Below are positions 35,201-49,500 of a DNA stretch of 64,000 nucleotides, piece by piece (position 1 is the first letter of the stretch; each line of letters begins with the position of its first letter). Made by a program: the position numbers and the translations under genes. The notes under the pieces were generated by a model. It was given only the letters and a program-made list of their open reading frames with translations, was not told the DNA's origin and did no database searches. This stretch comes from Trichobilharzia regenti. Lineage: Eukaryota > Platyhelminthes > Trematoda > Strigeidida > Schistosomatidae. The DNA is taken from assembly GCA_944472135.2 (NCBI GenBank), contig OX235264.1, positions 92,018,319-92,082,318 of the forward strand, in the 5' to 3' direction.

Positions 35201-38200
35201 ACTCCCAGGCTTTCCAATGGTTCTCTAACCGATGTCAGCTCATGATGAAATCCTGAAATAAATACGACTGTACAGCCTGTGGAGATGATTTCACAGATAA
35301 AGAAATTTTTCTTCGCCGAATGCCTCTTTTTTTTCTTTTTTAATATTATCTCTGACGAATTCTTTTGAGTAGTTGTTGTCGAGTAATATTTTAAATAAGA
35401 CGTTTATATCTATTCACTGGTCGTTTGGTGTTGTTGCAAAATCTTGCCTTACCCCTCATTTCACCGTGAATGGATTAGATGAGGGATAATCAAGGAATCC
35501 CATACAAAATTGTACTAGGCTTTGATAGTCTTTTTATGTATAAAAGTAACCGAAACGTTCTATGCTTATATTTCAGTTTATTATCATCATTATTAGTGTT
35601 TTCTCAAGGAAATTTAGGAAATGGGGTTTCAGACGCACGTCTCCATTGCGTTCGGTTCACTGACAACGTTTTCATCTGACTCCACGTCTGCCCACATGCT
35701 GGCATAGTCTTCTCCTCACATGACCTTCTCTCCCATGTCACCCTCACAATGAAAACCAACTAACTCGCCGCTTCTCATTCGAGTTCCACTCGAGCGATCG
35801 TCTGGCGTGTACTAGACATCATTTGATGATTTTCACAGAGTACATTTCAGTTTATTATTATTAATGAGTGTTGAACTTGGCTTGTGGTCTATCTGCAGCT
35901 TCTGTTTCCCTGTAAGCTTTTAATTTGACTTGGATTGTCCCTTGTACGAGATAGTGGTCTGAGCCAACGTTTACTTCTCTTCTTACTTTTGTGTCCAGTA
36001 GGCTGCGCCTCTATAATGTACTCGTCGCCAAATTATTATTATGTACTGGTCGAGAAACTAATAGTCCTGACGCAAGAAAGATGGAAATCAGAAAACCACT
36101 AGGTTTGCGATGATACTTCTATTTTCCAAACACAAGGAGAATCAAAATGTCACAAAAGCGTGTGAGAGCAATTTAGTGTGAATGTCCGAACAAGTGTGTG
36201 AACACAAGTGTGTGAGCGAATATTCAAAATGAACAAATCAATAGACAGTCTTAACATGATTGGCTAATTATAATGGAATATCGATCCATGTATACATAGT
36301 AAAATATAACCGACTGTCAAACAAACACACATATTATATGGATATATATCAGCCTCCACTTCCTTGAGATTGAGATGAAGTCAATTTGGTTTTTGGTTTG
36401 CCGATCTGGTGACACCCATATAGCCTTGTGGATATCTTTTTGTTTGTATACGCTGCCACCAATCACTAGTTCATCGAAGGCGCAGAAGTCGGTGAAGAGT
36501 TCTCCATTTTGATTCATTTCTCCGAGAGCTTCTCTACCCAAGATGAGTTCCCTTCCTGAGTTGTCTGGTCCCACTTTAAGGTTCATGTCTCCCATTATTA
36601 TTTTAATGTCACCAGCTGGAGTATTGTCCATTGCTGCCTGTAGTTGTCTGTAGAATTTTTCTTTCTTTTCAAGGTCTGCGTTGTTTGTGGGTGCATAACA
36701 TTGTATGATTGACACATTCCTTCCTTTGGAGTTGAATCTGGCGGTCATTATCCTGGACGAGATCGCCTCCAATTGCATCAGGGCCTTTGTTGCCATTGGT
36801 GACATCATGATATCCACTCTCTCGGTGTGCGTGTGGTTATCTTCTGGGTGACCGGAGTAGATCACTGACTCACCCGTTGACAATTTAGTGAGTCCACTCC
36901 CATTCCATCTGCTTTCACATTTTCCCAGCACTTGGATTCTGTATCTTTTTATCTCGTTTGCGATCTGGGAAGCTTTGCCAATCTCGTACATGGTGCGGAC
37001 GTTCCATGTTCCCACACAGACTTTTTCTTTCGGCGCGAGGAGACTCATCGTGCTGAAGTTTCTGTAGCAACTTTGTTTACAGGGTGGGGTTGCTAGCCTC
37101 ATGCCTGAGAAAGGAATTGTTACATTAAAATAAAGTTTAGAGAGAAGCGACCTTGCGGGTTACTCCCTTTAAAATCGGAAAACAAGGAATAAAACAATCA
37201 GAACAACACCAACAAAAGGAAAAGAATTCACAGCAAAAAGGGCAACAAGCGACAACAACAATACAATACAACAACATACAATACAGTTAAGCACAGTTAA
37301 CTAAAATGATACCAAAACCATAGACTCACTGACTTGGGCCAACTTGAACATATAAACCCAACAATATATACAATTACAGATATGAGTTAGTGTTAAAAGT
37401 TCAAAAAATATCAAACAGTCAGTTATAGGTATTAGTAGTCAACAAGATTATATCCAAAGGTTTAGTGTTCGAAAGTAAACAGATTGCAATAATTTCCAAA
37501 ACTTCGTGGTAAATAAACCCAGTGAAATGAGAGTTTTATGTAAGTAAGCAATTGTAGCGCACCAATCGAAAAGCGCGCCGCGTTCAGTTTAGCCGATTAT
37601 TATTTTTTTTGTACATTATTGAGAGTATCTGAGGTATATATTATACTTATCTATTTGTTTGTTTTTTTTTCATTATTAGAAACGACTGATTGAACGTTTC
37701 GGTGATGAAGCATTACCATTTCACTTCACTTTACCTCATGATATTCCAGCTTCAATAACTCTGCAATCGGAGAATACAAATGCTGTTGAAGATAGTCCAT
37801 GTGGAATTGAATATGTTCTACAGGTAACTGAGATGATATTTCGTCTAAATTAGTTCACATTGTGAAATATTTAAAATCAAATTATTCAAGTAGTATTTTA
37901 TTATTATTGTTCCTTTGGGGTTGCTAGTGGAAATGAAGCTTTGAATTGATCCAGATTTTTTTCAGAAGTAGGTAACAAGTTGAATGTTTGTGACATAAAA
38001 TTCTCGAACTGCAATTTGCCTTGTAATTCGCCATCGGATAGTTCATATAAAGCATGGGTTCTTTGTGATGTGTTTCACTCAAGTTCGGGTAGGCATGAGC
38101 GGATGGCGTCGATGTGATTCAGTGTGTGATGTTTTAGTGTCTTTGAATTAGGGTAAATATGATTCAGGTGGAGATTCTTCCAGTAACGTTTTGGATACTC

Positions 38201-41200
38201 ATGCTTATCGATGCATCGTTTCAGAAAATTAAGCTCCGTGTTAACTTCAGGAAGCTTGACACAAAAAAAGGCAGGAATTTGTCCAATTCCTACACTGTCA
38301 CAGGGTCCTTGGAGTTCTGCAATGAACAAATACTCCCATATTAAGTCATAAGAAAAAAGCGTAAAAAGAGAGAAAATTTTCTTTTCGGCGATTCCATAAG
38401 GCTTTAGCACCACATCTCTATTTCATCCGATTCCCTTTGCTCTTCTTTTGCTGGCCGCATAACTGCCCATAATCTCTCATCTCTTCCTCACACGATCTCC
38501 TCCCATTTCATCCTCCGACCGACACCCAAGTCATTATTTCCCATTTGGTTTCCACTCAAACCATTGCCTGGTCTTGCGTGATGTCATCCAACGGTCGTCT
38601 CGTCAGTGTGTGACCGATCTATTTCCATTTACTTCGGAAAATGTTTTGAGCGATAGCTTTCTGGCTGGTTCGTCCCCATAGACTATTCCCGATGGGCTAT
38701 TTGATCGTAGGTATGGAGCCAAAGAAGGAAATTATCGATAAAAGTCTGCAGGTGGCTGTTGGAAATGATTTTCGTGAACAGCCATTACTCTTGTCTTCTC
38801 TGTGTTCACTTTGAATCTTATCTTGGCTGCTCCTTCAATCAATTTTTGGTTTTTTCCCGTTAGGTATCAGGTTTGTGTAAGTCATCAGTGCGTTTACGAA
38901 CACCACAGTCATTCATTCAGAAGTATTGAGTGATTTTATGCACTTCAAGTATGAAAGCCTTCTAAAATAGGGCAGACCATGTCAGTGAGTTCTGCCGTTA
39001 ACCAAAGTGAACATCTTTTTCCATAGCAGTTAGATCCAAAACACAATGGGTTTAAATACAATACAGCGTTCCCACAATATGCCAGAGGAAGCGGGGATAA
39101 ATTAGAACGCTGTAAAGTGGAATCTAGATGTGAAATAACACGTTGGACTCGACTCCTAGGGTACAATGCACATGATCCTGTGGACAAGAGAAGAAAGCCT
39201 ATAGGCAGTCGTGTGGTCAAGTAAAGGAGATTACAGAGGACAGACTGAAATCAAGGTGTGCTGTTGAAGCCTCATGTTCCAATCGGATCCTAAGAGAATA
39301 ATATTAATAAATTCAATAAAGTGCAGAAATATATATATATATATATATGAAAATAATAGAGAGGTAAGATGTGAGAAAATAGACTTAGATCAAGTTAAAA
39401 GGACATATTCATGGTCAAAATAACAATGAAGACCACTAAACCAAATAGCAGAAGTAATAGTACATCTACTATGGTATCAAAACAGAATGTACCAAGGAAG
39501 GTTTAGTGTGATGACGAATTATTGCTTTGAACGCATAAAGGTGGTTTAAACTTTCTAACTGCTAGCTAGGGCTTCCACAAACTTTAGGATACGCCCTCCT
39601 GCAAACACGTTTTATAGATAGGTTTAAAAGACGTGTAAACATGAATCTTATGTCCTGAAGCCAGCCCTTACTTGCAGAGATCGATGTATGTATGAACGTG
39701 TGTGTCCGCACGTAAATTCAAATTTGTATTATTATTCATATTAATATTACGAATAAGAATATGTACTTTTTTGATATAAACTCGTTATTCACTAATGTGC
39801 CTTTACTTAAAACAGTTGACATTTTGTGTGATTATATTTCCGCAAACAATTCTTTCATCCCGTTCCCTATATCTCACTTAAGGGATTTATTACTTCTATG
39901 TACTAACAATGTTAGGTTTACATTTGAAGGCGAATGTTTCCGCCAAGTTGACGGTGTTGCTAGGGGAAGTCCATTAGGGCCCCTTTTAGCAGATATTTGT
40001 ATGTCGCACATTGAGAATTTAATCGAAAATGTGCCACTTTATAGAAGGTATACAGATGATATTGTAATCATCAGTGATAAGTCTTGTTCTGCCACCTCAA
40101 TTCTAAATCGAATGAATGAAGTTCAGAATAGCATATCACTTACATCGGTAGAAGAGGAAGATAATTGTTTATCTTTCCTAGACACATTGCTTAGTCGACG
40201 GCTGGATGGGTCTATACAAAGATCTATTTTTGGAAAACCTACCTGGACAGGATAGTATCTTAACTACCAGTTTCTGCGTACCTTGTTCGGTACAAAAGAG
40301 CCTTAGTAAGGTGTCCCTTCAGTAGAATCCAACGAGTATGCACTGAAGACAGACACACTTGATGAAGAAGAAAGAAAGTTGACACAAACTCTGGTTGATA
40401 ACAATTATCCAAACAAGTTCATCAGAAGATATAAAGTAGTCAGAACACCAAGACCCACTCTACAGGTTGCCCTTAAGAAAGACGTGTACATCAAGCTACC
40501 CTATATGGGGTATCAAAGCAGCTTGATAACTAGACAAAGACTGAACTCTGAGGTTAAGAAGACTTTTTATGGAGCTAGTATCATAATAATAGAGAATGTA
40601 AAGCCAATATATCTATCTAAGCCCTTTGGATATGCAAAAAATGATGTCACATCCCACTGTATTTACCAATTTGAATATACGCGTGGATACACATATATAG
40701 GGGGAACTCATCGATCTCTGCAAGTGAGGGCTGGCTTCAGAGCATATTCCTAAATAGCTCCAGAAACAAATGGGATCTTCAGAATCCATTAATGGTGAGA
40801 ACAGGAGACCTAACTCTTCTATTGCGAAACATATTATAGAGACAGGAAATAAAATTGACGTTAACACATCTTTTAAACCTATCCATACAACGTGTTTAGG
40901 GTGTATCCTAAGGTTTGTGGAGTCCCTAGCTAGCAATTAGAAAGTTTAAACCACCTTTATGCGTTCAAAGCAATAATTCGTCATCACACTAAACCTTCCT
41001 TGGTAAATTCTGTTTTGATACCATATTAGATGTACTATTACTTCTGCTATTTGGTTTAGTGGTCTTCATTGTTATTTTGACCATGAATATGTCCTTTTAA
41101 CTTGATCTAAGTCTATTTTCTCACCTCTTACCTCTTTATTAATTTCTTATATATTCCTATGACAAGTCCTTGTGTGATTGGATTGTTAAAAATGTGTTGT

Positions 41201-44200
41201 GCAAATACATTACACACACGAATCAGACAAATTATGTCTTCTTATTGCTTTATCCAAATTCATAAAGGGAACTAAATCGTTTTAAAAGTGCAGAAAGCCA
41301 TGAAGTAATTGTTTACCTATGCTACAAGTTTTATCACCTATTTACAATAACATGCCTTATATTCTTTAATTACTTCACTTAAGATTTTTGTATTTTCGAT
41401 TTAATTCCTCGAATAAAAACCAAACAAACTACAAAAACAAACAAACAGATTTTTGCAGGTGAAACAGCACAATCTACGTCTAGTAAACGTAATACAATTA
41501 GTCTGGCGATACGTCGATTAACATTGGCTGTACCAAAATTAGATGCGGATGTCTACACGAAACAAGTGGTTAAACCATTCCACTTTCATTCTGGTCAATT
41601 ACAAATTACAGCTACTTTACCTAAAGAAATATTTTTTCATGGAGAATCAATAGAAATTCACTTGACGATAGATAATGCTTCAAGTAATGTTGTACGCCGT
41701 TTAAAGTTACAAGTAAGTTGGTAACAATCTATCTATCAGCGAGTGGGGAGCGGATATGCTCATTTCATATTAATTGATTGATTGATATTTTGATGCTGGA
41801 GTTTGATGAAATTTTCACAGGAAACCTTAACCTAATTATGATGCTATTTTGTTATTGTTATCATTCAAGCGTTCGTTTGTAGGGATTTGTATATACAAAT
41901 TTACATGTATCTGAGGAAGTAATTACACTGGAAGAACAGAAAGAAGAGCGTGTCCGTGATTTTCTGAACATACACCAAAAAGCTTATGTCCAAAGAGAAC
42001 AAATGTTTTAAACGGTGTTACCGTCAGGCATTTCCTTGGCATGGATCATGAGGAGGACGTCAAAAGATCATTCAAAATTATCAATAGGCAAAAGAGTTCA
42101 GTTCTCCTCATGTTTGCTGAAGCCATCTCAATCAACCGCCTGGATACTTTTCATCTCTCTTTCATCTGAATGCGAAATGCTGAAAAGCTTCCATTGTGTA
42201 TAACTATTATTGTTAGGGATAGTGTTTAATATATATATATATATTTCCTTCACGTTCCCCAGTGGAACATAGGGCTTCAAGATAGTGGCCTGGAATTTCT
42301 ATAGCAGTGTTTATTTCTACAGCATGAGGTTGCTATCCTCATGCACAACCTTCCCTCTTTACCAGCATTATTTCTGGCTTAGCGATGTAAAGGAGTGCGT
42401 CGACTGGGGATCGAACGCCGGACCATGTGCATGGTCGACGAGCGTCCTAACCGCTATGCCACCGACGCACATATATATATATATATATATACATATTATT
42501 ACTACATGGATATATTGACTGATTGATTTTTGTTTAAAAATGAACTCTGTGCAAGTATGTTAAAATTGTTTTTGTAGATATATTCAATAATGTCTTTGAC
42601 CTGTAAGCAGCTGATGAGAAAGCAACGAAATAGAAGATGGTACCACTTTATTTTTCTAAAACTGTAGTTCTTGCTTTATTCAAATTCATTAAGGGGAATA
42701 AATGTAGGGATCTGATTGGCTTTTAGGATTTCATCATGAAATGACATCACTAAGAGGACCATTGGAAAACCTGCAGGGAGGACTGCAAGACATCTGTTTC
42801 GTTAGCCTAGTTTGGGACCGGCTATTCAGCAGCACGCACCCACCGTTAGGGTTTGAACCAAGAACCTTCTGATTACAAGGCGAGCTCATAGACCATTAGG
42901 CCACTGGGATTCGATCTTATAGTCCATGAATTCCAACTCCTGCTAATTCATGATATGGCGCAACCACTAGCGAATTTCATCCGTGGAAAGTATTTGTCCT
43001 CATATCCAATCTACTTTCCCTCACTGGTAGGTAGTTACCTGGGTTCTGCTGGGTAGTTTTGACCAGTGGGGTACAGCAGGTCGGGTGTGATGACAAATGC
43101 TCGCCATGGATGACATTCATTAGTGTTCTCGCTGTGTTATGAATTGACAGAAGTTGGAATTCATGGAATATTAGACCGTGTCCCAATGACTTAATAGCCT
43201 ACAAGCTCGCCTTGTAAAAGGAAGGTCGTTGGTTTGAACTCTGGAGGTGGATGGATACAGCTAAAGATTCCGAAACCAGGACGAAGCGTGTGCCCAGTAC
43301 TCTCAGGTTTCCCAACTGTTTCTCTAGCTGAGATCAACTCGTTATCAATCCTGGGAGTAATCAAATCCATGCAAACCAACACTTGATTGTATTCAATTTT
43401 ATTCCTTCATAAACCCAGCGGAACACATAGCTTCAAGTTTGAGGTATTTTGAAGTTCCAATGGCAGTGGTGTTATTGTATTTTAAGGGGTGGGGTTACTA
43501 ACTTGCACCAGCTATTCAGGAGGATTTTGGGCCATATAAACCACCAATTGTCTCCAGCCTTCATCGGTTCATACCATCCCAGGAACCTCAACCAGAAAGT
43601 CTACTACACCTTCCTACATGACTGGCTGGTTGGCTTAAACTAACTGTTATGGATTTCAATGACTAGTGAATCCATGTTTTCGTTTGACCACCAGTAGATC
43701 TCATTTTCCAACCTGAATGATCTCATCTCAGCTAACATCGCTGATCGAGGAATGTTAGCTGACATAGTATCAGGTAAGGCAAGTCATTTGTCACTAAGTA
43801 AGCCAGCTGGTTACTATCGTTATCGACAGACACCTGAACTCATGTGGGAAATAGTCTAAATCCATATGGTCTGACTCTTAACACCCCTACTCCTTATTCA
43901 CAACTCTCTCTCTCTCTCTGTCTACCTTGCACCTCATCAGGTAGGAGGACTTCAAGTCAAAACCAAGTACATAATGGCAGCGACACCCTATATGGCTTTC
44001 TTACGTTCTGTGTGACATAGATAGTATTAAACATGAGATCTGCAACCTATCATGTAACTGTCAACATAATTGACTCTTTTATGTTCTCCTATTTGTAATT
44101 CATAGTGACACTATTTCAGTGAACTTATTATTTCGGCTGCTGACATTATTATCACTATTTTACAATCTCTGTACAGAGTTTTGACTTTATTGGCACTGGC

Positions 44201-46459
44201 GATACGAAAAAGTTGCCGTTATCTATTTCGGTTACGTATACCCAATCACTTTACTTTTCCTTTCTGTTTGTACTGCTTTTTTTGAGTAAATTGGGTGCAA
44301 TATTGTATGAAATGTTGAAAATTCCGTACTAATTGACAAGAACTATTTTGGAATAAAGTATTATTATTGTTATATCAATGAAGTGACATTGAAAATGCCT
44401 TCAACAGCGTCGATCGGGAGGTAATTTAGCAACTACTTCGCTACTACCAAGGGATGCCGTCAATAATCATGTATTTCATCCAAAGGTTATACGACAATAC
44501 TGCATGCCGAATAATCCACAACGGGAAACTCACGGAATCCTTCGAAGTGAAGACGGGAGTAAGTCAAGCCGGCTGCCTACTGTCTCCAATGATTTTGCTG
44601 ATTGATGGCGCTATACTGAATAATGCGACAGATAGCGGGCAACAAGGAAACAGGCATAAATGGACCCACACAAAAAACTTGCAGGATCTGGACTTCTTCG
44701 ATGATAAATGTCTAATCTCCCATAAAATGGAAGATATGCAAGTGACAAGCAACAAGTTGACAGAAGAAGCATCAAAGATAATAGGGACTTCATATGAACA
44801 TAGAGAAAACAGAGGTGATGAAGATTCCTGGCCAACAGTAACAGCAGACAAAAATCATCATAAATGGAAGTGTTCCCAAAGAAGCAGCCTCCTTCACCTA
44901 CCAATCTGAAAAGCATAGTTTCAACTACAAGCGGACGGAACTGACGAGGATATCAAAGTGTGAATCGGCATAGCAAGACAAGCTTTCATTTCTCTTAAGT
45001 CTGTGTGGAGGTAAACAGCACTCAGCATCAAAAATAGGATCCGGATCTTCAATTGAAATGTGAAGTCAGTGTTGCTATACAGATCAAAGAATTGGCCAGC
45101 GCATCACGAGGGGCACTTCGAACAAACTACACACTTTCATCAACAGCTGTCTTCGCTTAATACTAGTCAGGATCAGATGGCCAACCAGAAAAGATCAGCA
45201 ACAGGAAGGGATCTCTGGCAATGAGCGAACCAGCCAACTCAGCAAAAAGCAAATGTACAACAAATATGCAGGAAGAAATGGAGTTAGATGGATTGGCCAT
45301 ACTCTAGGGACAAAAACCATCAAATGACATCCATCACATGCCAGGACATCGCTCGAGTGGAAGCCGAACTGGAAACGGCGAGTTAGTTGTTCGTCAGTGC
45401 GAGGGTGAATAGAGGAGGAGACGATAGCGTGTGGGAAGACGTGGAGCCAGGTGAAAACGCTGTCAGAGAACCGAACGCAATGGAGTCGTATGGCTGGGAC
45501 CCTATTTTCCTCTAGGAACTAAAGGAAACAATAATAATAAATAATATCTCAAATACATAATATACACTTCGTATTTTCAAAAATATGTATTTATGTTTTT
45601 AGGTGATACAAACTGTTGAAATCACCTTGTTCAAACAACGTACAACACGTTGTACTATCATTGATATGGAAGTAGATAAAGGATTTCCAATTGAATCACA
45701 AACTGCTGGTTGGTCACAATCATATCATTTAAGACCATCATTACAAGATACTCGACAACAAGCTGGTCTAGCATTGGACGGTAAATTGAAACATCATGAT
45801 ACAAATCTTGCTAGTTCAACACTGATAAAAGATTACAGGAAAAAAGAGAGTATGGGAATTGTTGTTCAGTATATGGTATGTGTTAGAAGGAATTTGGTTT
45901 TAGTTTATTTTATTATCATTTTTTATCAAATATTGGTTTGTACGGAATTAGATGGATTGGTTACAGGCATTCATTATGAGCTGACAATGGTCAGAGAATA
46001 ATTGAAAAACCTTAAGGGAGTATTGGACAGCTGTTCTGTCCAGCAGTATGCACCCCCACCTCTAGTATTCGAATCCAGGACCTTTTGGGGAGACAATGTC
46101 TACGGTAAAGATGTTTCGAGTATTTTTAAGAGGACAGATTGACTGACTGACTGACTGACGCTGATTTCATTCGATGGTGATTGAAAGCAGAATGAAAGCT
46201 TTAATTGTGGCATAATCATTAAAACTAAAGACCTACAACACTCATCTGCTGATTAGGTCTAAATTGTACTTTAATCATAGAGGATTAACCCAAATGTTTC
46301 TTTGAACAAGTCTAATTACAGTACACTAACTGCTTATCTAGGCTTTCTTATCTTAAGTAGACTGGTGTATCGGACTACCCGGCTAACCTCGTTTGGACAC
46401 GAAGGGAAATAACAAAACAGATACAAACTTACGTTAAGGTACATATAGACCTATTTAGG

Positions 46460-46509
<50 letters not shown>

Positions 46510-49500
46510 TGAGTTATTATTGTTCCAAAATACACAAATAAAGACGTACGAAGTTGAAGTTGTGAAGCAGTCTTCCTGATTTGCTATTGCTCACTCCAAA
46601 CTGGAAAATATGCTGATTAAAAGCAACAAGTTGGCAGAAGAAGCATGATAGATAAGAGTGACTTCAGATGAACATAGAGAAAACAGAGATGATGAAGATT
46701 CCTGCCCGACAGCAACAGCAACTACAACAACAGACAACAATCAGCATAAATAGAAGAAACTGAATCTGAAAGAAGCAACCTCCTTCACCCACCTGCCTAC
46801 CTACCTACCTGGGAAGCATCGATTCAGCCTACAGGTGGACGGAACTGACGGGGATAACAAAGCGGGGATCATTTCACCCAAGTCTGTGTGGAGATCAACA
46901 GCACTACTCAGCATGAAAACAAGATCCGGATTTTCGACTCCAACGTGAAGTCAGTGCTACTATACAGATCGCAGACTTGGAGCCGCGTCACGAAGGGCAC
47001 TTCGAACAAATTACAGGCAGTTGTCTTCGCTCAGGATTAGATGGCCGGCCAGAAAATATCAGAAACAGGGAAGGGTCTCTGCCAATGAGTGAACCAACCA
47101 ACCCAGCAGGAACAGATTGTGCAACAAATATGCAGGAAGAAATGGAGTTAGGTGGATTGGCCATACTCTGAGAAGAAAAACCATCAACTGACGTCCACAA
47201 CATGCCAGGCGATCGCTCGAGTGGAACTCGAATGGGAAGTGGCGAGTGAGTTGGTCATCAGTGCGAGGGTGACATGAAGGAGGAGGTAATATGAAGACCG
47301 GATGATGAAAGCATGTGGGCCGACGTGGAGCCAGGTGAAGACTTTGGCAGAGAACCGAATGCAATGGAGACGTCCGGCTGAAGCCTAGTGTTCCTCGAGG
47401 GACTAAAGGAAACAATAATAATAACTGCTCACTCCACGCACAGGCATGCCAACAGCCCGAGACGTACTTACGAAGAGAAGAGGAGGTTGCAGCAGAAGAC
47501 CCAATATGTGGACATATGAATTAAATACCAGTCGGTGATAATTGGCAGGGTAGTTGGAAGCAAAACACTGGAGAAGTAAAGCCGTATCATCCGTAGGACA
47601 CGGTGAGCAGGTTTGGAGTCCGTTATTCAATATATCAATGCACACGCATGATGTGCAGTGCATTCACTGTTTTTTTACTTTTTTTATAATGAACGTAGTT
47701 CGATATTTTTATGCCTCCATACTGGTAAAGGATTTATGAGGGAAATTATGTGAAGGGTACGCTTCCTCAAAAAATGTTGTTAGAATATTTCATTATTGTT
47801 CCTCAAAGTTCTAAGTGGAATATAAGGCTCCAAAGGGTCATCTCCATTTAATCCTGTTCCGTGCAGTCCACTTTAGTCGGCCTCATGATTGCCTATAGAC
47901 TATCAACCCTTAGGCACTCGATGAACTCGTCGGTTGTTGTTCCCATTCAAGTTCCACTTGAGAACCTGATGCATGACGTCAACTAACACACAGTTGTCAT
48001 CAGAGTGTGTCCAACCATTTTTTATTTTTCCTTCTGATTACTTGTTGGACAATAGATTCTTGTCTTGATGATTGCAGGCAGTGAAGTTCAAGAAGTGGGT
48101 TCAGTTCTATTAATAACTTATCAAATAGATGATTCTGCATCCAAGTGATGGTGTTCATATGTCGGCACGAACCGAGCTTTCTCAGCGAATATAATCAAGC
48201 AATACAAGGTGCAAATTTATTTTGAACAAATAAAAGCTGTTACAGAAGGTATATCTAATAGTCCAATGGTCCAGTAAACAACACTTTACCATTCGACTTC
48301 GACTTTCAGTGCTAAGACCATCATTCACTGGGGACGCAGGTATATACAGACTACGAGTGTGTTCTGAATTCCACCGCTAGGCATCACAAACTAAGTGACA
48401 ACATTGTTGAAAGCGTCAAACACTTAGCATATATATTTATATGCTTTCTTTCCAAGTTACCGTACAGAAATTGGACCAAATTGACAAGTACAAATAAACC
48501 TCTTTCATGTGTTACCAAGCGACTGGAATAAAGTAAAGGAACTTTAGACAGCGAATAAGCTAATAGTTAATCTTTCGTATAATTATATTTACACACTCGT
48601 TGCTATTCGTAACTGATACTCGTCGCAAAAAAGTAAATGATATAACCCAGCGGCACATGAGTTCGTGTTTCATGGCGAGTAACATCACACATTAAAGATA
48701 CAGCTATGTCCAGTTGATGAGCACAAAATAGAGCCAAAAATGTGCATCATGGATTCTAGTGTTAGTCACCGTACACAAAAGAACATCATTGCTGAAGATC
48801 ATTCATTCTCACCACTTAGTAATCATAAATAATGACATATTAAATAATCTGAATACTTTAGGAAGCTTTAGGCCGTAAATAATTCAATCCTTAATACAAG
48901 TGTTGAACTTGGGCACTGTGGTAGAATGTTAATCAATATTAGATGAGTTTATTTCAAATATTACACACTTGATGACAAAGCTTCGAGGTCCTATCAGTTT
49001 ACTGGACCGAAATATTTAGGATGGTGTCAGGGTTTCATAGGGAACATCACCATTCACTGGGGGATTATGCGTAAATCGAAACGACAAATCCCAAGTAGGA
49101 TGAAATACGCGTCCTAGATTCCACTGTTAATTTCCATCTACGAAATAACACTTACTATAACCATGGCATCAACAATAAGCATTTTACTTCATGAAATCCC
49201 ATGGTTTTAAAGTTCATCATTATTTTTGATTGAACACTAGTCAGTGACTAGCGTGGAATGTGTCTAGTCCCATCTTTGGTGCAGACTGAATTCTATAAGT
49301 CAAGTGTGCATTGGAGCAACCATGCCACTAGACGGCTCGCCACCAACATAGTGCACTTTGAATGATTGATATTAGATGGTTGGAGGGAATCGATCACAGG
49401 AAGCCCTGTTTGACCTAAATTTAGTGCTAGTTGGCACTCACCAGTCAGCAAGGCGTATATGCAACCTTGAAGAAACTCATGTCTCCTCTGAGATTCCAAC

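Larger units (their letters stand above)
35640..37130 (-). mobile_element. RTE-like retrotransposon with internal deletion
   Basis: Minus orientation: 5' region and endonuclease (37102 to 36352 and 36011 to about 35880), then directly the 3' terminal part (35860-35640, CCAGACGATCGCTCGAGTGG, ...GAGACGTGCGTCTGAAACC). The whole RT is missing. A 340-base insertion at 36012-36351 splits the endonuclease. An A-rich 5' leader continues to about 37300. Confidence 0.8.

Noticed and set aside
44564..44916. Minus-strand frames of 95 and 101 codons
   Set aside because: Antisense to the RTE reverse transcriptase on the plus strand.
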